A stretch of 64,000 nucleotides of DNA from Agarophyton chilense. Lineage: Eukaryota > Rhodophyta > Florideophyceae > Gracilariales > Gracilariaceae. Position numbers and translations under genes: made by a program. Positions 38,331 through 49,773 of the stretch are shown piece by piece (position 1 is the stretch's first letter; each line of letters begins with the position of its first letter). The notes beneath the pieces were generated by a model. It made no database searches. It saw nothing but the letters and a program-made list of their open reading frames with translations, and was not told where the DNA came from. The stretch spans positions 248,001 through 312,000 of the forward strand of contig JARGXX010000116.1 of the NCBI GenBank assembly GCA_030374765.1, given 5' to 3'.

Positions 38331-39002
38331 TTAGGAATCGTTTTCGTAAAACATTGCCTCATTCTCCCAAAAGCTTTCACTTTCAGCTGTGACTACCAAT
38401 GTTTTTGATTCAAAGAACTCCCTCCCGGTCATTTTGATGGGTTTTTCTTTTCTAACTTGTTCAATGGATTTTGAACTGTGTCTTTCTTCCAAAAAGTGTT
38501 CTCTCCAAGCCATGAAAGTTTCGACTGTGACAGGTGTTCCCATCGCTTTGCTTGAGATTACTTCAACCTTGTCTTCTTGAGTTGCATCTAGGGTCTCAAA
38601 CTTTGCGTTGTTTCCGTGCAGTTCATCGTCGTCATCTTGTGCATGTCCTACTAAATGTGTCGCGATCCATTCTTTTGCGGCTTCGCATAGAGAAAATGCC
38701 GATGGCATGTGGTCTTCTGCATAGTCCGTTGCCGTTGACTCCAAATGTGACTGCAACTCTTTGCGCCGCGACGCCGCCAAACCCTCGAGTGCGTGAAGAA
38801 CAAGGACAGGCGTTTCTTGAGGATAGTTCTGAGTATGTGTTATGACAAGCCTAATTTTTACTGTTCCATTCACATCATCGGTAAGGTCAATTTCGAAACG
38901 AGCACCTTCCGTAGTGTCCTGATGTTGTAGGAGTCGGAATTCGTTGCCAAAGATGGCTTCCAATGCCTCCAGCTCTGCGGCTTGTTCTTCTGCAGGTTCC
39001 AT
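38331..39002 (-). CDS. RWDD1-like: RWD domain protein, RWDD1/Gir2 family
   Basis: 223 residues from an ATG. The N-terminal RWD domain (about 3-115) has the usual opening ELEALEAIFGNEF and the YPQETPVL motif. The C-terminal DFRP-like segment (about 150-205) has GTPVTVETFMAWREHFLEE and then TGREFFE, which is diagnostic of the RWDD1/DFRP2 group. These proteins bind and stabilise the DRG2-type GTPase and link to Gcn1/Gcn2 translation control. An acidic linker (HAQDDDDELHG) separates the domains. Complete and of normal length. Confidence 0.92.
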   Translation of the reverse strand: MEPAEEQAAELEALEAIFGNEFRLLQHQDTTEGARFEIDLTDDVNGTVKIRLVITHTQNYPQETPVLVLHALEGLAASRRKELQSHLESTATDYAEDHMPSAFSLCEAAKEWIATHLVGHAQDDDDELHGNNAKFETLDATQEDKVEVISSKAMGTPVTVETFMAWREHFLEERHSSKSIEQVRKEKPIKMTGREFFESKTLVVTAESESFWENEAMFYENDS

Positions 39003-40221
39003 AGAGGAAGATTGTGTGATTTCCGGCGAAATATGGAAATTGAACGAAACGAAAAGGTACTAAGTACAAAACGCTGTATCGCCTCTTAAAGTGAAAGAGA
39101 ATGGATGGCTATCCGTGTAGTACGTCTTTCACCCTCTAGACCCTTCAGATCTAGAGATTTGGGCTCTGGTTCTTTCTTGTAACCTCTGCGGAATAAGCAG
39201 GAATAAGGCGATGGTCAGGAAAAGGGGTGACAATCTAACCTCTAAGAAATTTGCGACCGTAGAAGCTATGACGAGAAGATGCAACGCAATAAAACGGATA
39301 ATTCAGGACGCTTTCAAAGTCTAGCATTTGCCTTTGCTTGAACTTCCAGGAAAGACTCTCGAGTATATTTTCAGAGCATGTATTTTCAAGGGATACGAGG
39401 GCGGAGGATGGAAATGTACAGATGGCCAAAAGCGGCCGGTTTGGAACACCGTAGAGCAAATAACTGGCGGTTGACAGCCGCAGCTGTCAGTTCAAAAACT
39501 CGCAACAGCAGTTGGCAGTGCTCTCTAGTAGAGATACTGCACTGTAGACGATACGAAGGTAGAGCCTGTAGTGAGGCGGTTTTACCACATGATGCTCTCT
39601 GTTCCATTCGGATCCTCGAGCGTTTCCGTACGGAGATCTAGTCTAAGCTTTACAGGGTGGACGCTGTTTTGGGTTTTGTTGGTGTTGTAACTGTCCGATA
39701 GGCGGCAAGATACACACGAATGTCCTTTCCACAGCGTCCCTTTCCATTGTCAACCAACCTCACGCTTCTTGCGCGCAAGGCATCTTTTCGAAACAGGGCG
39801 GCGCTCTTGCCATATCACAAACACCTCGCTCGTGGCCAGTAGTGGCAGTTTCCTGTCGATTCCATCGTTCGAAATACGCTCTTACAGTATTTATTCGCCG
39901 GCCTCTCCTTTTCTTTACGGATATACTGTATATCTCGCGTATAGCGCAAATAATTTTTGCATTGACTTAACAACCTCGGTGGAAGAAAAGAGAAATTAAC
40001 TTAATCGAAAGCGATGAAACAACATTGTCATACCTTCTGACAGACATGTTCTTGTCCTCAGCCAGACATGGCTGAACAATCCTATACGTTTAGCGATAGT
40101 TGTCAAAGACAAAAGGAACGATGGTGATTTTTGGTTGCTTGTTGCAGGATACTATGGAATGAGCATATACGTTGGGTCCCGTGGAGGCGAATTGAAACCA
40201 TTTGCAGAAAACACACTGCAT
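39003..40221. other. Intergenic region, 1.2 kb, nothing recognised
   Basis: Only short frames, none with a domain. It includes the upstream region of the RWD gene and the 3' side of the PAP-like gene. Confidence 0.6.
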
Positions 40222-41067
40222 TTACAAATCTCTTACGAACAGGTTACGAACCCCAGCCAGCTTCTTTCCCATAAATCTGCTAAGTCGAAAAGTGGGGTCT
40301 ACATAAGTGACATCCATCAGGCCAGATGGATCAAAAAACTCCCTGGGTAGTGCCAGCTGCAGTTCCGTGATGATTCGTTTCATATCAGCTGGTGGTTTAT
40401 TTGGTTTTCCGTCTTTTCGAGGCAAGAGTCTGACCTTGTGTTCTCTCAACTGAATCCGCAGTCGAAACGATGTAACGAATTCATACGAGCACTCAACATC
40501 CAACGAAGCATTGATCTGTTCGATACCGTTTCTATCTGGAAAAGTCCATTTTGTTTGATTGATCAACAGTTTTTCTTGAGTATTTACATGCTGTCCAATT
40601 TGCCGAATACGAACATTTCCTTTCGTTGTTGTGTGCATGGATGAGAAAACAAGTTTCCAAGTTCCAGAGATAGCCATTTCTGTAAATTCTTGCGTGACAG
40701 GATATTCGGTCGCTGATTCAAGCTGACGAATAAGAAGTTCCGCTTCTTGGATCTGTCCGTCATTATTAATCAACGAGGTGATAATTTCCAGCAAGCGTTT
40801 TTTAGCAATGGCTGGGTTGGGTGGAATTCGAATTTGGGGGGAACGTGGCACATCTTTGCTGTCGTCTGGACCGGGGTCTTGGTCTGAGGATCCATTTCCA
40901 GCATGCGAGACTGGCCTTAAATGACGAGTGACTGATGGGGGGCTGAACCAGTGGACGACAGTGAGGGGTCGTCGGGAAGAAGTGGTACTTCCGAGTCTGA
41001 GACGCTTTCGAGCGGGCAGGGCGAAGGGGGAGTGAAAAGCCGTATTGGTCAAGTACGAAGGGTACAT
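40222..41067 (-). CDS. PAP/fibrillin-like plastid protein
   Basis: 281 residues from an ATG. Plastid lipid-associated proteins (fibrillins) are lipocalin-like proteins of plastid membranes and plastoglobules. The first 55 residues are Ser, Thr, Arg and Pro-rich and nearly free of acidic residues, as in a transit peptide. The family fold follows: a helical start (AKKRLLEIITSLINNDG), SGTWKLVFSS at about 135-144, and the typical closing motif with VTYVDPTFRLSRFMGKKLAG at about 253-272, where family members show Y-D-x-x-L/F-R-x-x-R. Assignment rests on these motifs. The transit peptide implies a plastid, although it was only judged by composition. Confidence 0.8.
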   Translation of the reverse strand: MYPSYLTNTAFHSPFALPARKRLRLGSTTSSRRPLTVVHWFSPPSVTRHLRPVSHAGNGSSDQDPGPDDSKDVPRSPQIRIPPNPAIAKKRLLEIITSLINNDGQIQEAELLIRQLESATEYPVTQEFTEMAISGTWKLVFSSMHTTTKGNVRIRQIGQHVNTQEKLLINQTKWTFPDRNGIEQINASLDVECSYEFVTSFRLRIQLREHKVRLLPRKDGKPNKPPADMKRIITELQLALPREFFDPSGLMDVTYVDPTFRLSRFMGKKLAGVRNLFVRDL

Positions 41068-41506
41068 ATCTATTCGCTGATGTGGCGGAGATTGACGTCT
41101 CGAAAGTGAAGCGTTTGAAGGGAGGTGTTTATGATAATCATGATCCTATTATCCTAAAGAACTGTAAGCAAACTGGAGCCTGTTGTACTGTATGCCACAG
41201 TGCAGTGTTTTAAAGACCTGAGGCATTCGTGTTCAAGATCGAGATTGTGTTTGTTATCATGATCGTGATAGAGATGATTTTCTTCAAAAGCACGATGTTT
41301 CTGCTTCCATAAACATGATGGGATCCTGTTATCATGAAGATATCGCATCAGTTGCACGAATGGTAACTGTTAAAATTTGATTGGTGAATGAATTCTCTTA
41401 TGAAAACCGAAGACAAACATGTCTTGCGTCAATGAGATGTAACCTTACCCGTCGTTTAAAAGTGCCCATAGTCGAAGCAACCTTACGAAGATACCTTTCA
41501 TATGAA
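41068..41506. other. Intergenic gap with repeated TTATCATGATC-like motifs
   Basis: About 440 bp. Variants of ATCATGATC occur near 41133 and 41256, and GATCCTRTTATC near 41144 and 41320. No further structure could be defined. Confidence 0.5.
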
Positions 41507-42607
41507 TCATTGCTGTGGAGAAACACCAATGCGCTCCGCTTCTTGTGCCGATAACTCGCGATTAACCAGCGTCTCCCATTGGGAAGATTCCCCTTCATAC
41601 CTTTCACCTTGCACTTCCTTCCAAGGTACAGCTTCTTCCAGGGCTGCAATGTCGTCCACAGAAAGCTCCAGATTCAGGCTTTCGACATTACTGATCAAAT
41701 TTCCTTCTTTTGTGGTGCCAGGAATGGCCACGAGACCGGCTGAGCCCAAACGATATCGCTGTGCGTGCACCCATGCCAATGCCAATTGAGCAGTGGTCAC
41801 ATTTTTTCCCTCAGCAATCTTTTGCATCTCCTCCAGCATTTGTTCGTTGGTTTTTTTAGCTTCACCTTGGAAACGAGCCTGGTTTGCCCTGAAGTCGCCT
41901 TTGGAAAGCGCGCTGCGGGAGGCGCCTCCAAAGAAACCGCGACCCAACGGCGAGTATGCAACAATTCCAATTCCTAATCGTTCACACAGTGGAATGATCT
42001 CCTCCTCGATTCCACGACACCACAGCGAGTATTCAAGTTGCACAGCGGTGATGGGATGTATTTTGTGCGCCCGTTCTATGACGTTTGGCGACGCTTCTGA
42101 CAACCCTACGTAGCGTACTTTTCCTTCCTGAACCAATTTACTCATCTCAGTCATGGTGATTTCTATCGGAATATCAGGGTCGATTCGATGAAGATAAAAC
42201 AGATCAATTGTAGATACATTGAGTCGCCTCAACGAATCCTCGCATTGTTGACGAATAAAGGCAGGATCGCCGTCTGCTTTGAGCGATAGTTTAGGGAAAA
42301 CGCTCAAACGAATTCCTGTCTTGGTGGCAATTGTAATGTTGTCTCGGCCGACTTTCTCAATGGCATGGCTGATAATTTCCTCCTGACACACCACAGGAGA
42401 AGAAAGTCGCAACAAGCGCCAAAAGTCTGGAAAGGCGTAAATGTTTGCGGTATCCCAAAAAGTAACGCCCAAGGACGCGGCTTTCTCGAGTAAGGCGACG
42501 ATCTGATCGTCAGGGAGTTTCGGTCCGTATGCTGTGGTGAGTCCCATGCATCCAAAGCCCAGCTTTGATACCAGCAAACCCTGAGTGCCCAACGCTATGT
42601 TGTCCAT
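41507..42607 (-). CDS. Aldo-keto reductase
   Basis: 366 residues from an ATG. Aldo-keto reductases are NADPH-dependent (beta/alpha)8-barrel enzymes that reduce aldehydes and ketones. The catalytic tetrad is complete: Asp52 and Tyr57 in FWDTANIYA, Lys96 in IATKTG, His140 in FYLHRID. Other signatures are GFGCMGLTTAYG, VRYVGLSEA, AVQLEYSLWCRG, GIVAYSPLGRGFF and AIPGTTK for cofactor binding. It fits the AKR13/yakC-like group. An unusual insert of about a dozen residues (FPDFWRLLRLSSPVV) follows the Tyr57 motif. The physiological substrate cannot be told. Confidence 0.93.
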   Translation of the reverse strand: MDNIALGTQGLLVSKLGFGCMGLTTAYGPKLPDDQIVALLEKAASLGVTFWDTANIYAFPDFWRLLRLSSPVVCQEEIISHAIEKVGRDNITIATKTGIRLSVFPKLSLKADGDPAFIRQQCEDSLRRLNVSTIDLFYLHRIDPDIPIEITMTEMSKLVQEGKVRYVGLSEASPNVIERAHKIHPITAVQLEYSLWCRGIEEEIIPLCERLGIGIVAYSPLGRGFFGGASRSALSKGDFRANQARFQGEAKKTNEQMLEEMQKIAEGKNVTTAQLALAWVHAQRYRLGSAGLVAIPGTTKEGNLISNVESLNLELSVDDIAALEEAVPWKEVQGERYEGESSQWETLVNRELSAQEAERIGVSPQQ

Positions 42608-43386
42608 GGCGCGCGTCGAGGGAGGAGTCAGAAAGGATCGGTGAGAGGATGGGCGAAAGAGAGTGGACGTAGCAGCAAAACTTGGCTGCGGCAGACTCTC
42701 AGACTCTCAGACTCTCAGCATGCATTGTGCAGTCCACTGGGGATAGACGACAAAGAACTCGAGAGGGAAAGATGCGCCGTGTAGACAAGAGCCAATGGGG
42801 GAGCGCGGCGTGTTGGCGCTCACAGTGCACAGACTGGCATGGGTGGCGTGTCACATGTGAGAGGGCACATGAAGCACCAAGCGTTGTACGTGTACAGGTG
42901 GTGAACGAATTGGAAACAGAACGAATGGGGCAGCGAATGGGCACAGGATGGGCGCGCACGGCACGGGGCGCGCGCGGGGCGTCTTCTCGATAACAAATAA
43001 AGCGGTACATATGTTGTGACATGGCGTGTGAGCAGCTGTCAAAAGCGACCGCCCACGCGCTCGACACACGCAACTAAAATATCGCTTTGCTTTTGTAAAT
43101 AGCTTGCGTTTCAGTCACACCTTCGTTCTGGCCCTGCTCGCGCCATTTGGAATGAGCCTCTGCCCGCGGGTGACGCGACGTCGCTCTCTTCCTACTGAAA
43201 CACCCCCCTTCTGGCGCACATCCCTGTGCGTGCGTCGCGCACGCGTCCGCGTCACACCGTCGACGGCGGTCACCTCTACATGAACACACCACATCCATAA
43301 TACGCATAAAGCCGCCTTCCCCCCCCCCCCCCCCCACCCCCCTTCTCACTCCCTCCCTCCCTCTTCCTTATCCTCGTCATCACACT
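42608..43386. other. GC-rich divergent intergenic region with C/T tract
   Basis: About 780 bp between divergent genes. Near 42697-42718 an ACTCTCAG unit is repeated three times in tandem. Positions 43314-43370 are almost purely C and T, including a poly-C run at 43320-43335, just upstream of the proline-rich gene. It probably serves as promoter or leader sequence. Confidence 0.6.
43314..43370 (+). promoter_or_regulatory. Pyrimidine tract upstream of the proline-rich gene
   Basis: 57 bases, nearly all C or T, ending 16 bases before the ATG at 43387. An initiator or leader role is plausible but not shown. Confidence 0.4.
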
Positions 43387-45018
43387 ATGGCTCCGCTTCG
43401 TTTCACCGCTACCACCATTCCGTCGCCCCCTCTCCTACATCCAATTCACAAGCACTACCCCTCAATAACAGCTCCATCCCGCCGTCCCCGTCGTTACCCC
43501 CGCCTCACCAACCCTCCCCTCTCGTCTCACAATCGTTTCACCACCGACTCAAACAGCGCGTTCAAGCTTCCTCCACTCTCCGTCCCCCCGTACTCATCAA
43601 AGCCCCATGTCGCAGTCTCTGCCACCCCCTTTCCTCTCTCATCCACCCCGTCGGTCACTCACTCAAGGCCCACCCAGCACCCCTCATTACCGCCGCCCTT
43701 CTCAACGCCGGCATACCCAGCTCCCACTCCGTGCTCGGCCTCTCCCCCACTTGAACCACAAATTCATTCGGTTCCTTATTCGCACTCACTCTCAAGTCCA
43801 CCGCGAACCTTTCTCCACGCTCCCACCCGTTCCTCCCCTGTTCCGCAGCGTTCAACCTACCCTCACGCCGACTACTCCTCGCCCGTTACGTCTTCGCCCT
43901 ACTCGGCGCCGTCGGTCGGGTCGGCGCCTTACTCCACCTCACACCCTCCTCCCCCACACCATCTGCCAGTCCAAGCGCCCTCTGTTCCCAGCTCGCATCC
44001 CATCGCACCACCCCGCGTAACACCGCCGTCTCTCACTCCAGCGCAGCCCGTTGCGCCACACTCGGTCGCCGCCTCACACGCGCCACCGTACCGCACCGAA
44101 GCGCCTCTGTTTCCCACGTCGCTCTACAACGCGCAACCCAAGCCCGTACCCCAGTCTTACTGGTCTGCATCGGGGCCCGTCACGGGCGGTGCTCAAGTTC
44201 GGTCTTTGTGCAACTACAACGCACAACCGGTCACCTCAACTGCTGCTCATCGTAGCCATGTGCCGAATGCGCGCGCGACTAGCACCCCCGCAGTGCAGCC
44301 TGTCGCGAGACAGACGCCGCCTGCGCAGTCTGCTCCCGCGCGTCGCCCCACGCCAGTGCGATCGCGTTCGAACAAAGGCTTTATGCCGCCGCCACAACCG
44401 ATGGAAGCTGTACAGCACAGTTACAAAAGACAGCGTCCGTCAACTGTGAATTGCAAATCTTCGTGCGAACGGGTACGGATCAGCAACATCACGTCTGAGA
44501 GCAGCTCATGTACTCCGCCTCTGTCGGGCGCGGCTGTGTATCGCGATCACACGGGGATTAGTAGGGAGAGGAGTAGTGGTGCTGTGGGCACAGCAGATGG
44601 CGGTGGGGAGAGACGAGGCCAGGAAGAGCACACTGGATTCTCATCACAAGGAACAGCTCAAGCTCATCCATCGTATGACGTGCGGCGTATGCAGTTGACG
44701 AGAGACAACGAACTACAGCGGCTACAAACAATTGCGGCGGGCAAAATCAAGGTGAAGATGAATTTGAGAGGGCGGACAAAAATTGAACAGTGGCTACAGC
44801 GTGATGATGTTGTGACGAAGGCGACTGCGTTGGTGGTGAGGATGTTACGGTTGGACGCGGCAATCTTGTCGTACAATAGCTCTGCGAGAAAAACGGCGCT
44901 GGAGAAAATGAGTAACGAGGAATTGAGACTGCTTGAAGCGCTGATGATTCGTCTGGGCAATAGGAATGGACACGCGAATTGGTTAATTTTGACTGACGGA
45001 TTGAATGCGCAAAGATAG
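43387..45018 (+). CDS. Proline/serine-rich protein with conserved-looking helical C-terminus
   Basis: 543 residues from an ATG. Residues 1-330 are Pro, Ser, His and Thr-rich and look disordered (many PPP and SPP runs, repeated PYS motifs). Residues 430-543 look folded: RDNELQRLQTIAAGKIKV, LRGRTKIEQWLQRDDVVTKA, ALVVRMLRLDAAILSY and MSNEELRLLEALMIRLGNR are amphipathic helices. Long disordered regions with one short helical domain are common in transcriptional co-regulators, which is only a guess here. Low sequence complexity makes the N-terminal part hard to judge, but the C-terminal part supports a real gene. Family not recognised. Confidence 0.65.
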   Translation: MAPLRFTATTIPSPPLLHPIHKHYPSITAPSRRPRRYPRLTNPPLSSHNRFTTDSNSAFKLPPLSVPPYSSKPHVAVSATPFPLSSTPSVTHSRPTQHPSLPPPFSTPAYPAPTPCSASPPLEPQIHSVPYSHSLSSPPRTFLHAPTRSSPVPQRSTYPHADYSSPVTSSPYSAPSVGSAPYSTSHPPPPHHLPVQAPSVPSSHPIAPPRVTPPSLTPAQPVAPHSVAASHAPPYRTEAPLFPTSLYNAQPKPVPQSYWSASGPVTGGAQVRSLCNYNAQPVTSTAAHRSHVPNARATSTPAVQPVARQTPPAQSAPARRPTPVRSRSNKGFMPPPQPMEAVQHSYKRQRPSTVNCKSSCERVRISNITSESSSCTPPLSGAAVYRDHTGISRERSSGAVGTADGGGERRGQEEHTGFSSQGTAQAHPSYDVRRMQLTRDNELQRLQTIAAGKIKVKMNLRGRTKIEQWLQRDDVVTKATALVVRMLRLDAAILSYNSSARKTALEKMSNEELRLLEALMIRLGNRNGHANWLILTDGLNAQR

Positions 45019-45502
45019 TGACGAGGAATACATTAGTGTACTGTAGTTGAGTATGAATATACGAAAAGAGAAAAGACGTGGGTTTTTTTATTGGTAACAT
45101 TTTATACGACTTTTGGAGACCACGTGTAATGGTTTGCGTGGTGGTTGGGTTATAAAAAGTGGTGTGTGTTTTGTTAATGAGGTTTTGGGCGTTGATTGGC
45201 AAGTTGATTGGTTGTGCGTCAGAATTGAAAAAGTTTGATAGGGGCGCGCGTGTATGAAAAGAGCTCTGGTAGGTGTGGTGTACGTGGGGACTGACGGTGG
45301 TGAACGTGAACGTGTGACACACTGATGCGCGGGTTGTACCTACGTGTGGAGGCAATTCATGCATTTTGGTAGGGAGAGAAAGGTGATGGTGTATTGTACT
45401 TGGCCAATGGGGCGCTCATGGTGAAGGTACGTTGTGAAGTGTTTTGTTGTCTGGTTTCGCTCTTTCCGCTGCCGGCGACCAGTCTCGCGACCAAAGTAAA
45501 CT

Positions 45503-45539
45503 TTATATATATATATGCATATATATTTATATATATATT
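45503..45539. repeat. (AT)n microsatellite, interrupted
   Basis: Alternating TA runs broken by GCAT and TTT. Confidence 0.95.
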
Positions 45540-48500
45540 CGTTCGGATCCTCGCTTATTTTATCGCTAGCTGTCTGGCGGGCGTGACGAGGCGCGTGTGT
45601 GTGTGCGATGCGGTTATTTGTGTGGCAACTGTTTTGCTACTCGGTAGACGGGAAGGGAAAGGAGCGAGTTGTGAGGCAAGGAATTGTGAACGGGTGTGAA
45701 CGGCGATTCGGGGGCGGGACGGCTAATGGCACCGGTGGGGAGTACAGCGATACAAGTTGTAAGTTTGAGAGGCAGAGTATTGTGACAAAATGTCGGAGAG
45801 ATAGGAAGTGTCTGCGCTGTCAGTAGTTGTGCGCTGCTGGTTGCCAATCTAATTACGCTACAGCCAAATGGTCGTGGCCAAAACACAAACAAGCAACAAG
45901 AACAGTGAGCACAAGGAGTCAGTCATACAGAAGACCACCACACGCTGTGAATGCGCAAGTTCAAATAAAGAGCGCGTGACGCGGCTGTTTTCGCTGTCTG
46001 TCGCTCCGCTCTCTTGGTCAGTGCGACGAGTTGTCAGTTTTTTTGTTCAAGGCGTTACCGATTCGAAGCACGGAAAGCCTTTAATGTTTTTTTTATTTTA
46101 ACGTTGGCGTTCAAAAAGAGCTGTGGCGTTGGCGTGGAGGGGCGGGGAGGCGTAAGTTAGCAGAAGACATGGGCTTGTTGTGGTGGTGGACCCCACGATG
46201 GCAAAAGGCGATTGCACTTGTAATAAAAGCTTTAATCATGTTATAGCGGCAGTGAACACGGCGTGACTAGATCAAGGCAGTGTTTTGGGCGTTACACATG
46301 TGCTCGTCCATGCCATCACCACCCCCAAACGAATAACAGCTGTTTGCGCCACGCTCTATGTGAGCTGCGGCAGAGCGCGCAGCATGTGACTCGTCACGTG
46401 GTCGCGTGCGCAGCACGCGCGCGCTTTTGTGAGCTCACGCCCAACGCACACAAATATCAGAGCCCGCATCCAAATGCTTCCTGTCGCGAGTTTTGCAAAA
46501 CAAAACCGCGTGACAAGGCTCGTGTATCATGTGGTGCATCATATCCTCTCTTCCTCCACTTCATCATTCCTTTTTTTTTTCTTTCTCCAACTTTCGCCAT
46601 ACGTCTCGTTCGATTTAAAACAAAAAGGTGTCATCTTTCAAGCTGTGTATGGCGATTGAAAGCGATTCGCTTTTTTGTTGACGACTCATCAATACATGAT
46701 TCAGCCGCACAACGCCTGGATCATCTCGTGAGAAATGCGTAGTTTGTTATTCTGTGAGTTCACATTAATTCTTATTTGCACACACTGACTCTCTGCAAAG
46801 TCAATGGAAATGTACCACCAACGCAACACGCAAACACACACACAAACACCCATTCGCGTTCATGACGCCATCCAAACCATCGCCGCTAGCTTGTCTCGTG
46901 TCTCGTGTCTCGAGTCTCCACCGCTGCAACCCATGTGCATCAACCGCCAACATACCCACTGTAACTTTTCTCCAGTACGTCGGTACCAAACTAGCGTACA
47001 GCGCTGCCACGCACCAGCACGCGAGCCCCCCCCCCCCTCCCTCCTGCGAGAGAAATTCTTTCTACACTATCCGACGCATTCCCGCCCTTCCTCTCACACC
47101 ACTCGCGTGCCATCTTTGCCACCTGAGACAATTGGCCGAGTCGTGCACCATATATCGCTATTAAAAGCGTCGTGCTCCGCGCTACAATCGCGGAAAACAA
47201 ATGCGCTTTTTAACAAGCACGTCTTTGTTGAGAAAAAGGCCACGCTGCACAGGACCAATACGTTAACACAGATACGAAGCGTTTTTTTCCCTCTAGCCAT
47301 TAGCAACATAAGCTGACGCCTCCGTCGCCACGCCGTGCCTCACACCATCTTCGTTTTGTCTCCGTGGTCGGCGTCGTCGCTGCGAGAGCTCGCTCGCTCG
47401 CTTCGCTGCTGTGAGAGTGGATTGCGACGTCGCACATGCCCCACACAATCTATCTGCGCAACGCTGTCAGTTCTCTCCTTGGCTTGGTCATGCTGTGCGC
47501 GTTTGTTCTGAATTGTTCGCGCGAGCTTTCAGCTGTTCCGTGCATTAGTTCTCTGCACCAGCGCAGCGGTTATGTCGGTACGACGGGTGAATTGTGCACA
47601 GGTTAAAGAGTGTGATGTTTCATTATGCATGCGCGTTTAAAAGTGGCAAGCGAGTTTGTCTATGAGATGCCAACGAATATGTGACATGTTTTTGGTCGCA
47701 TACGTACTGAGCTTTGTCAAGCACTGTCATCGTGAAGAAATGGAAGCTGCAATGAGTCAATCAATGAGTCAATCAATCAAAAGCAGCGCAATATGACTCA
47801 TACCGTAGGGTGGCATTGGAAGGCTGCTTCCACGCAGCATGTCTGTCGGTTTGTGTCCAAATCTGTCAGGGAGCTCAACGCATCTCGGGAGATGTGTTTG
47901 GCAATAATTTATTATTTTTTTTACAATATCGCCGGCGAGCAAACGGCTCCACAGCGTTGAATAAATGTCTCGCTACGCTCCACAGCGCTATGATACAACC
48001 GCTGTGGAGAAAAAGACATATTTTGGGGTTCACACAAGAAACTTAAGTATCTACTACAAGTCTTGTTGCAGAGAGCGAAGAGACGCTCTCACCCCCACAT
48101 TCTATATCTCTAGTAGCATCTACTCGTTCAACGCGCGAGTCGCGAGATGACGTTGCAGTTTGGATATACTGTAACGTTGAAGCCATAGTTTTCGACGCAC
48201 GGCTGATGCTCGCGTGCCGTCACGAAATCATATCTCATAGCTTTACTGAGCGAATCGCGCTTTTAGTGAATGCTTGGTGGCAGCCAATGAGCATCCACAA
48301 GCGTACTTTGAAATGCATAATGATCTGTGCGCAACTGCGGACATGCCCCGAGCGCTTCCATTTGGCGCTTGTAAAAGCTGGTGCCTTGCCCCATCGCCAC
48401 GCTTACACACTTACGCGCCTCCCAGTGGTGCCAATCCAAGCGTATCGCACACACCATCATGGTCTGATGCCATCACATTTAGGTGTGTTTGAAGCTTTTA

Positions 48501-49462
48501 AAACAAGCACTTGCATCGTCCATATCGCTCTTCGCTTCTTCGCCTTGTTTGAGTGATCGTGTCAATGTATGCACACAGCATTTTGCTCTATATTTACTCC
48601 ACCATCCACTGAATCATTACTAAATCTCCGTCCTTGTTTTTTTTGTTGTCGTACACATCTGTCATTTGTTCATGCGCTTCAAGTCAAAACTCGCGCACTC
48701 TTCACCAGTCACATGCATCACGCAAATTGCCAACACGGCTGCAGGAAAGCAGTCGTCCAAGTTTTGCTTGTGTAATAGAATACTTGTCGATAACATACAG
48801 TAGATACAGTACGCCATCGCATTTGCCTATGCTCAAAACTGCAATCAAACAATGAAAACGCCGCATACTGTACATCATCCCATACTTATCGCTTCACTTA
48901 TTTTGCTACCCTCCCTTCGTTTCTCCGAGAAACTCCCCTTTCTAACACCTATCGAAACGCTACCTACTTGACGCTTCACGTATCCCCGCTCTGCATTTGT
49001 CAAATCTACGACTTATCGATTCCCTTCGAAGCAAGCTTGCCTCGTGCTGTATTCACAGTATTCTTGCTTGGAGCTCGCGCTCCAGTGTCTTCAGCTGCTC
49101 GCGTCATCCCTGCCTTAGTCGCAAGTGTCAATACTTTTTATATCTTGGTCCACCAACAATTACAGCTTAGAAAACCCATGCTTCACAACGTTCACCGATC
49201 TATAACAATCGTTAACGCCTCTATCAATTCCACCATCATCTCGCAAGCCGTGAGAAAAACTAAAAATACCTGCGCACAGTTCAAAAGTGTCCTAACAATC
49301 GAAGGGTTGCGCTCCACTGCCAACCCTTGCCCAATGAAAACTTAGATACGCTCGAGCCCCCCCAACAACGTGCACATTGCAACTTCTCAAACCGCTGAAA
49401 AAGAAACCACTGAGCTGGGAAAAAAGGTCAATATAACAAAAGCTTGTCTCCAGATAGGCCTT

Positions 49463-49499
49463 TTGGAAATCAGTGTCCATCATGGACACTGATTTCCAA
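49463..49499. repeat. 37 bp perfect palindrome
   Basis: TTGGAAATCAGTGTCCAT (49463-49480), a single C, then its exact reverse complement to 49499. No coding frame or flanking duplication. Confidence 0.95.
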
Positions 49500-49652
49500 T
49501 TTTGTAATATGATGCCAGATATGAGCAACCCTCTAAGCCTCTATCGACCACTGCTCTGATGCTAGTATCCGTACAAATATGTGCGTATATATGATTTTTT
49601 TCGTGGTATTAATCTAAACCACTCACAAGAGACTAAAAGAGAAATAGTTCAA

Positions 49653-49773
49653 TAGAAAACACTCCGTACTTTTAAGAGAGTCACGGCATTTTATAGAAAA
49701 CACTCAGTACTTTTTAAGAGAGTCACGGCGTTTTATAGAAAACACTCCGTACTTTATAAGAGAGTCACGGCAG
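49653..49773 (+). repeat. Three-copy tandem repeat, unit 41-42 bp
   Basis: Units start at 49653, 49694 and 49736, each beginning TAGAAAACACTC and ending in AAGAGAGTCACGGC, with small differences in T-run length. It is not a CRISPR array because there are no unique spacers. Confidence 0.92.

Noticed and set aside
43607-44449. Plus-strand Pro/Arg-rich frames in other phases of the proline-rich gene
   Set aside because: C-rich DNA keeps all phases open. The frame starting at 43387 is the longest and has a folded-looking end.
44747-45364. 205-codon minus-strand frame overlapping the end of the proline-rich gene
   Set aside because: Thr/Ser/His-rich without structure and antisense to the part of the gene that looks most conserved.
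49653-49773. CRISPR-like array
   Set aside because: Only three contiguous units, no unique spacers, and the setting is eukaryotic.
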